From Gammaproteobacteria bacterium (GTDB lineage Bacteria > Pseudomonadota > Gammaproteobacteria > Steroidobacterales > Woeseiaceae): a stretch of 43,791 bases of DNA. The translations under genes were made by a program, and so were the position numbers. This document shows, in pieces, positions 33,263 through 43,791 of this stretch (position 1 is its first letter; every line of letters begins with the position of its first letter). Where the stretch lies: the NCBI GenBank assembly GCA_029881055.1, contig JAOUNH010000003.1, forward strand, positions 1-43,791, written 5' to 3'. The notes under the pieces are model-generated. The model was not told the DNA's origin. It saw nothing but the letters and a program-made list of their open reading frames with translations, and made no database searches.

Positions 33263-34660
33263 ATGCCAGGCGCCGCACCCAGCAGGGGTCTCGTTCGCGC
33301 GTTGACGCTGGTACCCGCCACGTCGGTGCTCCTGGCCAACATCATTGGTACCGGCGTATTCGTCAAGGCGCGCGTGATGACCTGCAATGTCGGCAGTCCG
33401 GAGATGGTTCTTACCGTCTGGCTGGTCGCAGGATTGCTGACGCTCGCAGGCGCCCTCGTCTATGCCGAACTTGGCGCCATGTTGCCGCGGTCCGGCGGGG
33501 AGCTGCATTTCATCGGCGCTGCGTTTGGGCGTCGCTGGGCCTTTCTTTACGGCTGGTCGAAGACGGTGGGGTTGGGGGCTTCGGTAGCAGCCGCGGCTAT
33601 CATTATGGTCGTCTTCCTGAACGACCTGACGGGCGGCAAGCTACCAACGCTGCTACTCCAAACATTGCCGCTTCTTATCATCGGCTCGGCAACAGCCATC
33701 AATTTCGCGAGCGTGCGATCCGGCGGAATTACGGCGACCGTCTTAACCGCTGTGAAAATTGCGCTCGTGCTGCTGGTCGGACTGGGCGCATTCCTGTTGG
33801 CCGACGGATCGTGGGACAACTTTGGGATGCATGGCGCGGCAGGCAGCTGCGAAGGCGTCCCCGATAGCGCGCGACTCGGCATTCAGGGCTTCGGCGCCGC
33901 CATGCTCGGCGCCCTCTGGGGCTACAACGGCTGGGCCGTCATCGCAGCGTTGGGTGCTGAAGTTCGCGATCCCGGACGGACGCTACCGCGGGCACTGATC
34001 GGCGGCACTTTGCTCGTGATTATCTTGTACTTGCTCATCAACGCGGCGTATTTCTACGTGCTCACTCCCCTTGAAGTCGCCAGCGTTGCCGAATCGTCCT
34101 CCGTTGCAGCTGAAGCCGCCTCTCGTTTCTTTGGCCCCGGGGTTGCCGCACTGATGTCTGCAGGCCTGATGCTCTCCGCCTTCGGCACGCTGCACACGAC
34201 GCTGCTGACAGGAACGCGCGTTCCTTTCGCGCTTGCCCGCGGCGGTCTCCTCCCCTCTGGTCTTGCCTGGCTTTCCGGCAGCGGCGTACCGACCGTCGCC
34301 GTTCTCGTTACCGGCATCTGGTCGGTAGTACTCGCGGCGAGCGGCACTTTCGATATCCTGACTGATATGTATATCTTTGTACTCTCGGTATTCTTCGCGA
34401 TGAGCACCGCTGCACTCTTTGTGTTGCGGCGACGAATGCCAAATGCCACGCGACCCTATCGCGTCTGGGGTTATCCGTTCGTGCCTGCGCTGTTCCTGCT
34501 CGTGACGATCTATTTGCTGGTCAATACGGTCTTCGCAACCCCATTGCGGGCATTCGCCGGTATCGGTTTGATTGCCATTGGCCTGCCGCTGTACGAGTAC
34601 TTCGCACGCTATGGTCGCGTTCTAGAAGCTATGGAATGGACGGAGCTAAGCGATGGCTAA
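33263..34660 (+). CDS. APC superfamily amino acid permease
   Basis: This 465-residue inner-membrane transporter has about twelve hydrophobic helices. The APC signature GTGVFVKARVMTCNVGSP in helix 1 and a helix-3 region with RSGGELHFIGAAFGRRWAFLYGW match the LAT/amino acid transporter-like branch. The substrate is unknown. A cysteine-containing loop (GAAGSCEGVPD) lies near residue 195. It starts 30 bp after the cupin gene and is likely the last gene of that run. It converges on lpd with a 106-bp gap. Confidence 0.9.
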   Translation: MPGAAPSRGLVRALTLVPATSVLLANIIGTGVFVKARVMTCNVGSPEMVLTVWLVAGLLTLAGALVYAELGAMLPRSGGELHFIGAAFGRRWAFLYGWSKTVGLGASVAAAAIIMVVFLNDLTGGKLPTLLLQTLPLLIIGSATAINFASVRSGGITATVLTAVKIALVLLVGLGAFLLADGSWDNFGMHGAAGSCEGVPDSARLGIQGFGAAMLGALWGYNGWAVIAALGAEVRDPGRTLPRALIGGTLLVIILYLLINAAYFYVLTPLEVASVAESSSVAAEAASRFFGPGVAALMSAGLMLSAFGTLHTTLLTGTRVPFALARGGLLPSGLAWLSGSGVPTVAVLVTGIWSVVLAASGTFDILTDMYIFVLSVFFAMSTAALFVLRRRMPNATRPYRVWGYPFVPALFLLVTIYLLVNTVFATPLRAFAGIGLIAIGLPLYEYFARYGRVLEAMEWTELSDG

Positions 34661-34766
34661 CACTTGTCGGCTTCGCATCCCGGAATCAGCCTGGTCATTC
34701 TGTTCAGCGAGCATCGCTTCCGAGGTAATCCAAGGCGTGTGCTTTAAAGCACTGATTGAGCGACGA

Positions 34767-36218
<1,452 letters not shown>

Positions 36219-36240
36219 TCAGTCAGTTACTGGATGCGGG

Positions 36241-37455
36241 TTAAATCTGCAGCAGCAGGCGCGCCGGATCCTCAAGTTGTTCTTTGATGGATACGAGGAA
36301 CTGAACCGCCTCCTTGCCATCGATGATTCGATGATCATACGTCAGCGCGAGATACATCATTGGCCGCGCAACTATGTTGCCGTCAACAACCATCGGGCGT
36401 TGCTGAATTGAGTGCATGCCGAGTATGGCGCTCTGCGGCTGATTCAATATCGGCGTCGACATCATCGAGCCGAAAATGCCACCGTTGGTAATGGTGAACG
36501 TTCCGCCCGTCAGGTCTTCCATGCTGATGGTCCCTGCCTGCGCTCTCCCTGCGACTTCGTTCAGCGCTTTTTCAAATTCGGCGAAGCTCATTTGATCCAC
36601 ATCGCGAAGTACGGGCACCATCAGACCACGATCACTGGAAACCGCGATGCCGATGTCAAAGTAGTTGTGATAGATAATATCCGTACCTTCCACCGAAGCG
36701 TTCACAACCGGGAATTTCTTCAGCGCCTCAACCGAGGCTTTTGCGAAGAACGACATGAAGCCCAGTCGAACGCCGTGTTTCTTCTCGAATGCTTCCTTGT
36801 AACGCTTGCGAAGCTCCATCACCTCGGTCAAATCGACTTCGTTGAAGGTCGTCAGCATCGCTGCTGTACGTTGTGCGTCGAGTAGGCGTTCCGCGATGCG
36901 GGCACGAAGGCGGGTCATCGCGACACGATTTTCTGTGCGCACAAATCCACTCGCCATTGCCTCCGGTTTCTCGGGTTTCTGATCACCCGCCGTAACATTC
37001 GCGCTGTCGTCAGACTTCAGGAATGCCATTACGTCCGATTTGGTAATGCGGCCATCTTTCCCGGTACCGCTTACCATGGTTGCATCCAGATCGTATTCAT
37101 CGAGCAAACGCCGCACGGCAGGGCTGGTCTTGATCGGCCCATCCGTTTCGTCTTCTGCACTTGCCGGCGTCGCCGCTGGCGCGGATTCCTCCTTTTGCAC
37201 TGGCGCAGCATCGACCTCACCCTCTTCGAGTATCGCCAGCACATCCCCGGACACCACCGTTGCACCGTTCTCGGCGACAATTTTCACAATCGTGCCCGCC
37301 GCAGGTGCGGGAACCTCGAGCACCACCTTATCGGTTTCCAGGTCGACCAGATTCTCATCTCGTGAAACCGACTCGCCCGCGGACTTGTGCCAAGCAACCA
37401 GAGTGGCATCGCTGACTGATTCGGGCAGTTGTGGAACCTTGATCTCTATGCTCAT
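36241..37455 (-). CDS. sucB: Dihydrolipoyl succinyltransferase (E2 of 2-oxoglutarate dehydrogenase)
   Basis: SucB is the core of the 2-oxoglutarate dehydrogenase complex. The 404-residue protein has one lipoyl domain with the modified lysine K43 in ETDKVVLEV, a linker, an E3-binding domain ([23 protein letters not shown]) and the catalytic domain with H375/D379 in [11 protein letters not shown]. The start ATG overlaps the sucA stop by four bases. Confidence 0.97.
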   Translation of the reverse strand: MSIEIKVPQLPESVSDATLVAWHKSAGESVSRDENLVDLETDKVVLEVPAPAAGTIVKIVAENGATVVSGDVLAILEEGEVDAAPVQKEESAPAATPASAEDETDGPIKTSPAVRRLLDEYDLDATMVSGTGKDGRITKSDVMAFLKSDDSANVTAGDQKPEKPEAMASGFVRTENRVAMTRLRARIAERLLDAQRTAAMLTTFNEVDLTEVMELRKRYKEAFEKKHGVRLGFMSFFAKASVEALKKFPVVNASVEGTDIIYHNYFDIGIAVSSDRGLMVPVLRDVDQMSFAEFEKALNEVAGRAQAGTISMEDLTGGTFTITNGGIFGSMMSTPILNQPQSAILGMHSIQQRPMVVDGNIVARPMMYLALTYDHRIIDGKEAVQFLVSIKEQLEDPARLLLQI

Positions 37456-40331
37456 TTGGACTTCCGTTTTGTCTTAACAGGCTTCACGACCTTGCTCGCT
37501 TCGGACTTGATATCCAGAGCGGCGTCAACCAGCGCCTGCTGTTGTTGCAGATGAATCTTGAATATACCCGAGGCCGGGGCCGCCGCACTGGGGCGCCCGG
37601 CGTAATACAGTTCCTGGTGACTCTGCAGTCCCTCCTGCAGGCGATGCTTGATCTGGTACCACGCGCCCTGGTTCAGCGGCTCTTCCTGGCACCAGATGAT
37701 TTCCTTGACATGTCCGTACTCAGTAACGAGAGCCGCATATTCATCGACCGGGAAGGGATACAGTTGCTCAATTCGAATCAGTGCAATGTCGTTGATGCCG
37801 TGCGTCTCACGCGCTTCAAGCAAATCGAAATACACCTTGCCGCTGCAAAACACGAGACGTCTCGTTTTCTCGATCTCGATGGCCTCGATTTCGGGAATGA
37901 TGCACTCGAAGCGGCCACCGGAGAGTTCATCAATGGCAGAAACCGACATCTTGTGACGTAGCAGGCTCTTTGGCGTCATGACGATCAGCGGTTTTCGGTA
38001 GGGGCGTACCTGCTGACGTCGAATCATGTGGAACATTTGTGCCGGAGTCGACGGAATACAGACCTGGATATTGTGCTCTGCGCAGAGTTGCAGGAATCGC
38101 TCCAGGCGTGCCGACGAATGCTCCGGGCCCTGCCCTTCGTAACCGTGCGGCAGGAACATGGTAAGGCCGCACAACCTGCCCCACTTCGCTTCACCGGAAC
38201 TGATGAACTGGTCAATTACGACTTGCGCGCCATTGGCAAAATCACCGAACTGGCCTTCCCAGATCACCAGCGTATTGGGGTCGGTACTCGCAAAGCCGTA
38301 TTCGAATCCAAGCACAGCCTCTTCCGAAAGAAACGAATCAATCACGCGAAATGCGTCAGGCCGATCGACGACGTGATTCAGAGGCGTGTATTCACGATTG
38401 TTCAACTGGTTGTGGATTACAGCGTGCCGGTGGAAAAAAGTTCCACGACCACTGTCCTGGCCAACCAACCGCACATTGTGCCCGTCAGCGAGCAAAGACG
38501 CATAGGCCATGGTCTCTGCGAAGCCCCAGTCCATCTCAGTCTTGCCGGCCAGCATCTTGGCGCGCTGGTCCATAATGCGTTGCACACGGCCATGCGGCTT
38601 GATGTCGGGGGGAATGGTTGTCAACGCAACGCCAAGACTTGCAACCGTCTTCGGGCTGATCGTCGTATCAACGGCATCATCCCACTCGGTATTCAGGTAT
38701 GGCGTCCAATCTGCCGTGAACTTGTTGCCGATCATTCCGAGGGAGGCTTTTTGCACGTGCTCGCCACGATCGAGGCGGTCACGGTAATCGTCCTGCAGCT
38801 TGACTATATCGGCGCTGCCGATCACTCCGGCCGCGACGAGATGGTTGGCGTACAACTCACGCGTCGTCTTCTGGTCCTTAATGCGACCGTACATGATCGG
38901 CTGCGTTGCCGACGGTTCATCAGCCTCGTTGTGGCCATGCCGTCGATAACAGACCAGGTCAATGACCACATCCTTCTTGAACTTCTGTCGATACTTCAAA
39001 GCCAGCCGCGTAACGAATATCACCGCCTCGGGATCGTCGCCGTTGACGTGAAAGACGGGCGCTTCGATCATCTTGGCAACATCGCTGCAGTAATCCGTTG
39101 AACGCGCATCCGACGGCCTGCTGGTCGTGAATCCCACCTGGTTGTTCACGACGAGGTGTATTGTGCCGCCGGTCCGGAATCCATTCACCTGCGACATCTG
39201 GAATGTTTCCGTTACGACGCCCTGCCCCGAAAATGCGGCGTCGCCGTGTATCAATACGGGCAGCACTTCCTGCCGTTCGTGGTCACCACGACGCTGCTGT
39301 CGTGCCCGAACCGATCCCTCGACCACCGGGTTGACGATTTCGAGATGCGAGGGATTAAACGCCAGTGCGAGGTGAACATTTCCGCCTGGCGTTTTCAGAT
39401 CAGCCGAGAAGCCTTTGTGATATTTCACATCACCGGAGCCTTTCAATTCCTCGACGTCGTAATTGCCTTCAAATTCCTCGAACAGCTCTTCCGGCGACTT
39501 GCCCAGGATGTTGACCAGTACGTTGATACGGCCGCGGTGCGCCATGCCAATGACGATTTCTTCGATGCCGGACTTTCCACCCTGCTGAATGATGTCATCC
39601 AGCGCCGGAATCAGGCTCTCGCCGCCTTCGAGCGAAAATCGCTTCTGTCCGACATAGCGGGTATGCAGGTAACGTTCTATGCCTTCGGCGCTGGTCAGTC
39701 GCTCCAGGATATACAGGCGTTCTTCGTCGCTGAGCGTATTAGCCGATGCGCCCACTTCGAAACGCTTGCGCAGCCAGAGGCGCTCGCGCGCCCGGGAGAT
39801 GTGCGCAAATTCGACGCCGATCTTGCCGCAATAGATAGACCGTAACAAAGCGAGAATATCGCGCAGCTTCATCCGCTCGTTACCGGAGCCCGCCAGGCCT
39901 CCCGTGAAAAATTCGGAGTCCATGTCCGACTCTTCGAGATCGAGGTAGTCCAGTTTCAGGACGCCCGGTACGCGCCGCTCCATCAATCCCAATGGATCGA
40001 TGTCCGCAATCTGGTGACCGCGCAAGCTGTACACCTGGATAAGCCGGGAAACAGCCGCCTGCTTCTCGCCAGTGGACGCTTCCTTGCTCGCGGCTTTCCC
40101 GGGCAAAAGGCCGATCTTGCGGCCCTGAAGAGACTCCTGCAGCAGCTGATCGCGTATGGGCGCGTGCGGAATCTCGGACGCAGCGTCGCCCAGGCTCTCA
40201 AAATAGTTGCGCCACGCACCTGACACAGATCCCGGCCGCTCGAGGAACTGCTCGTACAGCGACTCAACGGCAGCCGCATTGGCACCGAACAGCGGCGTTG
40301 ACGCCAATTGTTCTTTGTGAGAATTACTCAT
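37452..40331 (-). CDS. sucA: 2-oxoglutarate dehydrogenase E1
   Basis: SucA decarboxylates 2-oxoglutarate with thiamine diphosphate and passes the succinyl group to SucB. The 959-residue protein has the family N-terminus ([23 protein letters not shown]...), the substrate-binding [23 protein letters not shown], the ThDP/Mg segment [10 protein letters not shown] equivalent ([13 protein letters not shown]) with [11 protein letters not shown], and the C-terminal transketolase-like domain ([23 protein letters not shown]). The length fits the usual 930-960 residues. It is the first gene of sucA-sucB-lpdA; the 122-bp upstream gap presumably carries the promoter. Confidence 0.97.
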   Translation of the reverse strand: MSNSHKEQLASTPLFGANAAAVESLYEQFLERPGSVSGAWRNYFESLGDAASEIPHAPIRDQLLQESLQGRKIGLLPGKAASKEASTGEKQAAVSRLIQVYSLRGHQIADIDPLGLMERRVPGVLKLDYLDLEESDMDSEFFTGGLAGSGNERMKLRDILALLRSIYCGKIGVEFAHISRARERLWLRKRFEVGASANTLSDEERLYILERLTSAEGIERYLHTRYVGQKRFSLEGGESLIPALDDIIQQGGKSGIEEIVIGMAHRGRINVLVNILGKSPEELFEEFEGNYDVEELKGSGDVKYHKGFSADLKTPGGNVHLALAFNPSHLEIVNPVVEGSVRARQQRRGDHERQEVLPVLIHGDAAFSGQGVVTETFQMSQVNGFRTGGTIHLVVNNQVGFTTSRPSDARSTDYCSDVAKMIEAPVFHVNGDDPEAVIFVTRLALKYRQKFKKDVVIDLVCYRRHGHNEADEPSATQPIMYGRIKDQKTTRELYANHLVAAGVIGSADIVKLQDDYRDRLDRGEHVQKASLGMIGNKFTADWTPYLNTEWDDAVDTTISPKTVASLGVALTTIPPDIKPHGRVQRIMDQRAKMLAGKTEMDWGFAETMAYASLLADGHNVRLVGQDSGRGTFFHRHAVIHNQLNNREYTPLNHVVDRPDAFRVIDSFLSEEAVLGFEYGFASTDPNTLVIWEGQFGDFANGAQVVIDQFISSGEAKWGRLCGLTMFLPHGYEGQGPEHSSARLERFLQLCAEHNIQVCIPSTPAQMFHMIRRQQVRPYRKPLIVMTPKSLLRHKMSVSAIDELSGGRFECIIPEIEAIEIEKTRRLVFCSGKVYFDLLEARETHGINDIALIRIEQLYPFPVDEYAALVTEYGHVKEIIWCQEEPLNQGAWYQIKHRLQEGLQSHQELYYAGRPSAAAPASGIFKIHLQQQQALVDAALDIKSEASKVVKPVKTKRKSK

Positions 40332-40390
40332 CTTTTCAGGGACTTACACGGCCAGAGCATGCTTGAGACCGGCAATCCCTGCCCGGGCTC

Positions 40391-40412
40391 AAAAAGGGGC
40401 GCTAGTTTAGCG
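40391..40412 (-). terminator. Weak candidate terminator downstream of the DUF5658 gene
   Basis: On the minus strand a 5-bp stem (CGCTA/TAGCG, three-base loop; 40412-40400) is followed by CCCC and TTTTT (40395-40391). The stem is short and the T-run is offset, so efficiency would be low. It lies between the DUF5658 stop and the sucA start. Confidence 0.3.
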
Positions 40413-40453
40413 TAAGCGGCCACCTTAGGGAATGCGCCGCCAAGACATTTGCG

Positions 40454-40930
40454 TCACAGCAAAGCGAACAGGCTCACAAACTCGTAGCAGACGAGGCAGG
40501 CGTATAAAACGAAAAATACGGTCAATAGTGCGCCCGTACGATAACGATTGAGAAAACGGGATTTGGCCAAAAAGACGAGGACCAGGACTCCAACTGCCGT
40601 CATCGCGAGTTTGGTGCTGGTAAAAAGCATTGTGCTGTGTCCCATGACCGCATTCATGACCGGATTGATCTCCAGCATGCCGAGGTCTATCAGCTGCAAG
40701 GTCAGGAACGCGTCCACACAAGACATCAGCATGATCCCGGTGGCGAGGAAAAACAGCCACGGGTGATGCCAGTCGAGGAACACCACGTCATCGTCAATGA
40801 ATCGACGATGCTCGCGGCGACGCGACCGTGTAAATCCAAAAAAGACCGTTCGCCACGAGAACAAGCGGCGTTCATCTTCGTTGCGTTTGTCCCCTGCTAC
40901 CCGACCCAATTCCATAGAATCTCGCATCAT
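40454..40930 (-). CDS. DUF5658-like small membrane protein
   Basis: This 158-residue protein has a charged N-terminal tail of about 55 residues and four hydrophobic helices. The segment FLTLQLIDLGMLEINPVMNAVM, an acidic residue followed by NP between two helices, is the signature of the DUF5658 family, whose function is unknown. The start is uncertain; two adjacent ATGs at 40930 and 40927 and one at 40915 are possible. It begins 7 bp after the cytochrome c stop, so the two are probably cotranscribed. Confidence 0.75.
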   Translation of the reverse strand: MMRDSMELGRVAGDKRNEDERRLFSWRTVFFGFTRSRRREHRRFIDDDVVFLDWHHPWLFFLATGIMLMSCVDAFLTLQLIDLGMLEINPVMNAVMGHSTMLFTSTKLAMTAVGVLVLVFLAKSRFLNRYRTGALLTVFFVLYACLVCYEFVSLFALL

Positions 40931-40937
40931 TATTGTT

Positions 40938-41438
40938 TTAGTGGTTGCCGGAAGTAACGACCAGCAGGTAAGCAATCAAGTCGTCCCTGTCTGCCTGACT
41001 GAATACACCACCGAAAGCCATTCTGTTGCCTGGCAGAAACTTGCCGGGTTGAGCCAACCACGCGTCCAGCGCTCTCGGCGTCCAAACGAACGTCGCATTA
41101 CGCATCACCGGCGAGTAATCGAAACCGGCGTGCTCTCCGACGCCCCTGCCAAACATACCGTACAACGCCGGTCCGATCATATTGGGACCGCCCGATTCGA
41201 GGCTGTGACACGCTTTGCATATCTGCGCCTGACGCATGCCGTTTCCCTGATCAGCGTTGGCGAATTGTTCTTTTGCCAGGTAATCGGCGACCGGTAATAC
41301 CGTTTGCTCGCCCAGAGTTCCCGCCGTCAAAAGCGCTGTTTTCTCGCCTGATGACCCGGACCCTTCCTGCTCGCCACCGCAAGCTGCAATCAAGAACAGA
41401 AAAAACAACGTGGCCGATCGCCGCATGTGTAAGCTCAA
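40938..41438 (-). CDS. Lipoprotein c-type cytochrome
   Basis: This 166-residue class I cytochrome c has a signal peptide ending in a lipobox (IAAC, C20), a Gly/Ser/Glu-rich tether, one haem site CKACH (74-78) and a likely axial methionine, M140 in GNRMAFGG. The fold matches cytochrome c2-like proteins (IGPALYGMFGRGVGEHAGFDYSPVM). It would carry electrons at the periplasmic membrane face. TTG at 41438 is preferred as start because GAGG lies seven bases before it; an ATG four codons later is the alternative. It is divergent from alkB and followed by DUF5658. Confidence 0.9.
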   Translation of the reverse strand: MSLHMRRSATLFFLFLIAACGGEQEGSGSSGEKTALLTAGTLGEQTVLPVADYLAKEQFANADQGNGMRQAQICKACHSLESGGPNMIGPALYGMFGRGVGEHAGFDYSPVMRNATFVWTPRALDAWLAQPGKFLPGNRMAFGGVFSQADRDDLIAYLLVVTSGNH

Positions 41439-41556
41439 AACTTTTCCTCAAACCGGGTAGCTGTCTGAAGAATAGAGCAATTATCACGCCAGTGCCTCAT
41501 CGTATTGATATAACGTGTCATTCTTCGCATCACTGCATCCTGTACTCGATGTTTTG

Positions 41557-41562
41557 TATAAT
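41557..41562 (+). promoter_or_regulatory. -10 box (TATAAT) upstream of alkB
   Basis: A perfect TATAAT directly preceded by TG lies 31 bases before the alkB ATG. The -35 position 17 bp upstream (TGCATC) is weak, which fits an activator-dependent promoter. No operator dyad is evident in the 155-bp divergent region shared with the cytochrome c gene. Confidence 0.45.
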
Positions 41563-41593
41563 TTACCGACAGTAAAATGGTGGATAGTTCGCA

Positions 41594-42811
41594 ATGAAGG
41601 CATATGTGGGTACAACAGCGGACGGTGTGGCCGTCTCCTACGTCGACAAGAAGCGCTGGTTCTGGTTGCTGTCGGTATTGTTCCCGTTGCAACCGTTCAT
41701 CGCGATCACACTGCACTACAAGACCGGAGTGGAAGCGTGGTTCCTGCTGCCTTTTCTGATCAATTACGTCCTGCATCCTATTATTGACTGGCTGATCGGT
41801 GAAGACACAAATAACCCACCGGAAGAAGTTGTCATGCAACTGGATCAGGATCTCTACTACCGGCGACTCACTTACGCCATTGTCCCATTGCACTTTGTCA
41901 GCTTGATAGGAAGCGCCTGGTACGCGACAACGGCGGCGCTGAGCTGGTGGGCATTCCTGCTGTTGTCTGCCTTCGCCGGTTTTGCCGCGGGGCTTGCGAT
42001 AAATACCGCGCATGAGCTTGGCCATAAGAACTCGAAAATCGAAAAGCTGCTCGCGAAGATAGCATTGGCAATCCCCGCCTATGGCCATTTCACAATTGAA
42101 CACAATCGCGGTCATCACAAGTATGTGTCCACGTTCGAGGATCCTGCGAGCGCACGCATGGGGGAAAGTATTTACAAGTTTGCGTTACGCGAAATTCCGG
42201 GCGCCTTCAGGGGAGCCTGGGCTATCGAGAAGGAACGGCTGCAGAGTCGTGGTAAATCCGTTTGGCATCCGAGCAATTCAATACTGCAATCGTATGCGTT
42301 GACGGTGCTGATGACCGTGGCCTCTGCATTGTTCTTCGGCTGGCTGGCCCTGCCCTTCTTGCTCATTCATAACCTCTGCGCCTATTGGCAACTGACCAGC
42401 GCAAACTACATCGAGCACTATGGTTTGCTTCGCCTTGATGATGAAACAGGCAAACTCGAACGCTGCAAGCCACATCACTCATGGAACAGCAATCACACGT
42501 TCAGCAATCTCGCCCTGTTCCATCTTGAACGACATTCCGATCACCACGCGCATCCTTTGCGCCGCTACCAGTCTTTGCGTCACTTCGACAATTTGCCACG
42601 GCTGCCCAACGGCTACTTCGGCATGTATGTGCTTGCCTACATTCCGTGGCTCTGGTTCAAGGTGATGGACAAACGTCTCATGGCCTTGCCGCATGTGGCC
42701 GGCGACATTGAAAAGGTCAATATCGATCCGGCGGCCCAGCCGTCGATATTCCTGCGCTGGGGCCGGGACAAGATGGAGGAACCGACCTACACGAACCTGC
42801 CGGGCCTTTGA
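41594..42811 (+). CDS. alkB: Alkane 1-monooxygenase (AlkB-type membrane diiron hydroxylase)
   Basis: AlkB hydroxylates medium-chain n-alkanes at the terminal carbon, using electrons from rubredoxin. The 405-residue inner-membrane protein has about six hydrophobic helices and all the expected histidine boxes: HELGH (140-144), EHNRGHH (169-175), NYIEHYG (271-277) and LERHSDHH (311-318), together with EDPASARMGES after box 2. This pattern separates AlkB from fatty acid desaturases. No rubredoxin, rubredoxin reductase or AlkS-type regulator is encoded nearby, and there is no C-terminal rubredoxin fusion. Confidence 0.94.
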   Translation: MKAYVGTTADGVAVSYVDKKRWFWLLSVLFPLQPFIAITLHYKTGVEAWFLLPFLINYVLHPIIDWLIGEDTNNPPEEVVMQLDQDLYYRRLTYAIVPLHFVSLIGSAWYATTAALSWWAFLLLSAFAGFAAGLAINTAHELGHKNSKIEKLLAKIALAIPAYGHFTIEHNRGHHKYVSTFEDPASARMGESIYKFALREIPGAFRGAWAIEKERLQSRGKSVWHPSNSILQSYALTVLMTVASALFFGWLALPFLLIHNLCAYWQLTSANYIEHYGLLRLDDETGKLERCKPHHSWNSNHTFSNLALFHLERHSDHHAHPLRRYQSLRHFDNLPRLPNGYFGMYVLAYIPWLWFKVMDKRLMALPHVAGDIEKVNIDPAAQPSIFLRWGRDKMEEPTYTNLPGL

Positions 42812-42867
42812 CCGCAAAGCACAAATCTGCAGAAATCGGGCCGTAATTAAAGGCGTACCGGCGACAT

Positions 42868-42882
42868 GGATCCCATAGGATC
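42868..42882 (+). other. Small hairpin overlapping the CPBP gene ribosome-binding site
   Basis: Arms GATCC and GGATC (one base in from each end) flank CATA. The likely Shine-Dalgarno AGGA (42877-42880), eight bases before the CPBP ATG, lies mostly in the right arm and would be partly hidden when folded. Confidence 0.3.
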
Positions 42883-42888
42883 TGCCGC

Positions 42889-43725
42889 ATGCCCCAACAT
42901 CGGATTTCGCGTACCACGATCATAGCCGTGCTAACGGCGACCGTCGCGGCACTGATCGCAAGAGCCTGGCTGCAACTTCGACTGATCGACGACGGCATGC
43001 AACAGGCACTGGCTGCCGACCTGTCTTACCTGGTCGTACCACCAATACTGCTGATCCTGCTGTTTCCGCTGTGGCGCAGCGAAAAGGTGTTTCTGACGTC
43101 GCTGTTTCGGCGGGAGTCACTCAGCTGGCGAATCGTACTGACGGCGATCGCTATTGGCATATTGCTGCGGCTTTCATGGTGGAGCCAGCTAATCGCCGGC
43201 GTATCGTTTGGGTTCTACCGTTCCGGTAATCTCGACGCCGCAATGGGGCCATCATTTTCGTTTGGCTGTCCGCCGCCCGCTGTGCTTGCAGTCGGTATTT
43301 TGATAACCGCTGTTCTCGTGCCGCTGATTGAGGAGATCACGCATCGCGGATACTTGCAGACTTTCCTGGAGCGCCGGGATGTCATCGTTGCCATTTTGCT
43401 GTCGGCCGCGATATTCGCGGTTTTTCACGGGTTATCGTCATGGCCCTTTGCATTCGTCGCCGGTATCGTGCTCGGTGTGCAGTATTGGGCGACTCGGTCG
43501 CTGTGGTCATCGGTGATCGCCCACGCGACGATGAACGGTCTCATCCTGTTGGACTGGCGTTGCCAGTCAACGAGCTGGAACCCGCGCACCGGCGATCTTC
43601 CGCTCTGGTTCCCAGGCATAGTCGCAACGCTGGTTTTCGTAATTTGCCTGATCGGATTGATTCTGCTCCTACAAAAAATGACTACCGGGGCGCGAGCGAT
43701 ACGCCCCGGTAGTCCAGCACTATAG
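42889..43725 (+). CDS. CPBP family intramembrane metalloprotease
   Basis: This 278-residue membrane protein has about seven hydrophobic helices. The CPBP (Abi, Rce1-like) motifs are present: E148-E149-x-x-x-R153 in IEEITHRGYLQ, H180 in FAVFHGLSSW and H212 in VIAHATMNG. Rce1-type enzymes cleave prenylated or other substrates within the membrane; bacterial roles are mostly unknown. The region around residues 107-130 is unusually polar for the family. It lies 77 bp downstream of alkB. The last codons contain the intrinsic terminator of the opposing gene. Confidence 0.88.
   Translation: MPQHRISRTTIIAVLTATVAALIARAWLQLRLIDDGMQQALAADLSYLVVPPILLILLFPLWRSEKVFLTSLFRRESLSWRIVLTAIAIGILLRLSWWSQLIAGVSFGFYRSGNLDAAMGPSFSFGCPPPAVLAVGILITAVLVPLIEEITHRGYLQTFLERRDVIVAILLSAAIFAVFHGLSSWPFAFVAGIVLGVQYWATRSLWSSVIAHATMNGLILLDWRCQSTSWNPRTGDLPLWFPGIVATLVFVICLIGLILLLQKMTTGARAIRPGSPAL
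43673..43713 (-). terminator. Intrinsic terminator of the incoming minus-strand gene, inside the CPBP coding region
   Basis: On the minus strand a perfect 12-bp GC-rich stem (ACTACCGGGGCG and its complement, at 43713-43702 and 43692-43681) with a nine-base loop is followed after two bases by six T (43678-43673). It starts seven bases after the stop of the minus-strand gene and lies wholly within the last 53 bases of the CPBP gene. Confidence 0.85.
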
Positions 43726-43791
43726 TGCTTTCGCGACCCGCTCGATAACGTGGGATGTCGCCGCGACCAGTCCCTCGTAAATAGCGATCAG
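43720..43791 (-). CDS. C-terminal end of a gene entering from the right (partial, unrecognised)
   Basis: The last 23 codons of a minus-strand frame (IYEGLVAATSHVIERVAKAL at the end) run off the right edge and stop at TAG (43722-43720). A strong intrinsic terminator directly follows, which supports a real gene end. The helix-like tail is too short to name. The end overlaps the CPBP stop by six bases, within the palindrome AGCACTATAGTGCT (43716-43729). Confidence 0.6.
   Translation of the reverse strand: MIAIYEGLVAATSHVIERVAKAL

Noticed and set aside
34739-34752. Palindrome GTGCTTTAAAGCAC between the APC permease and lpdA
   Set aside because: As RNA only a four-base GC-containing stem forms, and no T-run follows on either strand, so a terminator call is not supported.
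38028-39101. Plus-strand frame of 357 codons
   Set aside because: It is antisense to sucA, which is conserved along its full length.

Overview
The window reads as ordinary chromosomal DNA of a gammaproteobacterium with moderately high GC. The main evidence is the run yebC-ruvC-ruvA-ruvB-ybgC-tolQ-tolR-tolA-tolB-pal-cpoB, a thrA-thrB-thrC run with a fused aspartokinase/homoserine dehydrogenase, a RelA with a degenerate hydrolase domain, and a sucA-sucB-lpd cluster. An integral-membrane alkane hydroxylase (AlkB) and sodium-coupled amino acid transporters suggest an aerobic, probably marine or sediment heterotroph; that habitat, and any finer placement, is inference. I see no insertion sequence, prophage, integrase or CRISPR array.

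Layout. 1-4959: the first codons of a gene leaving to the left, mnmA, acnA and a DUF2333 protein. 4950-8427 (minus): a metal-uptake operon encoding a small Cys/His protein, an outer-membrane barrel-like protein, a ZnuA-type binding protein and a ZnuB-type permease. It has a 28-bp palindrome upstream and an intrinsic terminator between its first two genes, but no ATPase gene. 8428-9926 (minus): a YgjP-type metallopeptidase and a secreted protein built of 18-19-residue repeats. 10010-12746 (plus): an ABC-2 exporter pair and tatD. 12732-18583 (minus): thrA-thrB-thrC followed closely by a NERD-domain protein and a macrodomain protein. 18665-19211: an uncharacterised small ORF and tRNA-Lys(TTT).

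19314-27315 (minus) is the envelope and recombination block: yebC, ruvCAB, ybgC, tolQRAB, pal and cpoB. It is very compact, with a 70-bp gap only before pal. 27426-29555 is relA. 29569-30950 (minus) is a stomatin/NfeD pair. 31086-34660 (plus) is an AGCS sodium:amino-acid symporter, a cupin protein of the cysteine-dioxygenase-like type and an APC permease. 34767-40331 (minus) is the 2-oxoglutarate dehydrogenase complex. 40454-41438 (minus) encodes a lipoprotein cytochrome c and a DUF5658 membrane protein, divergent from alkB. A CPBP membrane protease and the last codons of a minus-strand gene close the window.

Most of the window is housekeeping. The best candidates for something less described are the metal-uptake operon with its internal terminator and palindromic control region, the repeat protein at 9204-9926, the NERD and macrodomain genes attached to the threonine operon, and the cytochrome c/DUF5658 pair facing alkB. 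I did not find a convincing wholly new multi-gene system.
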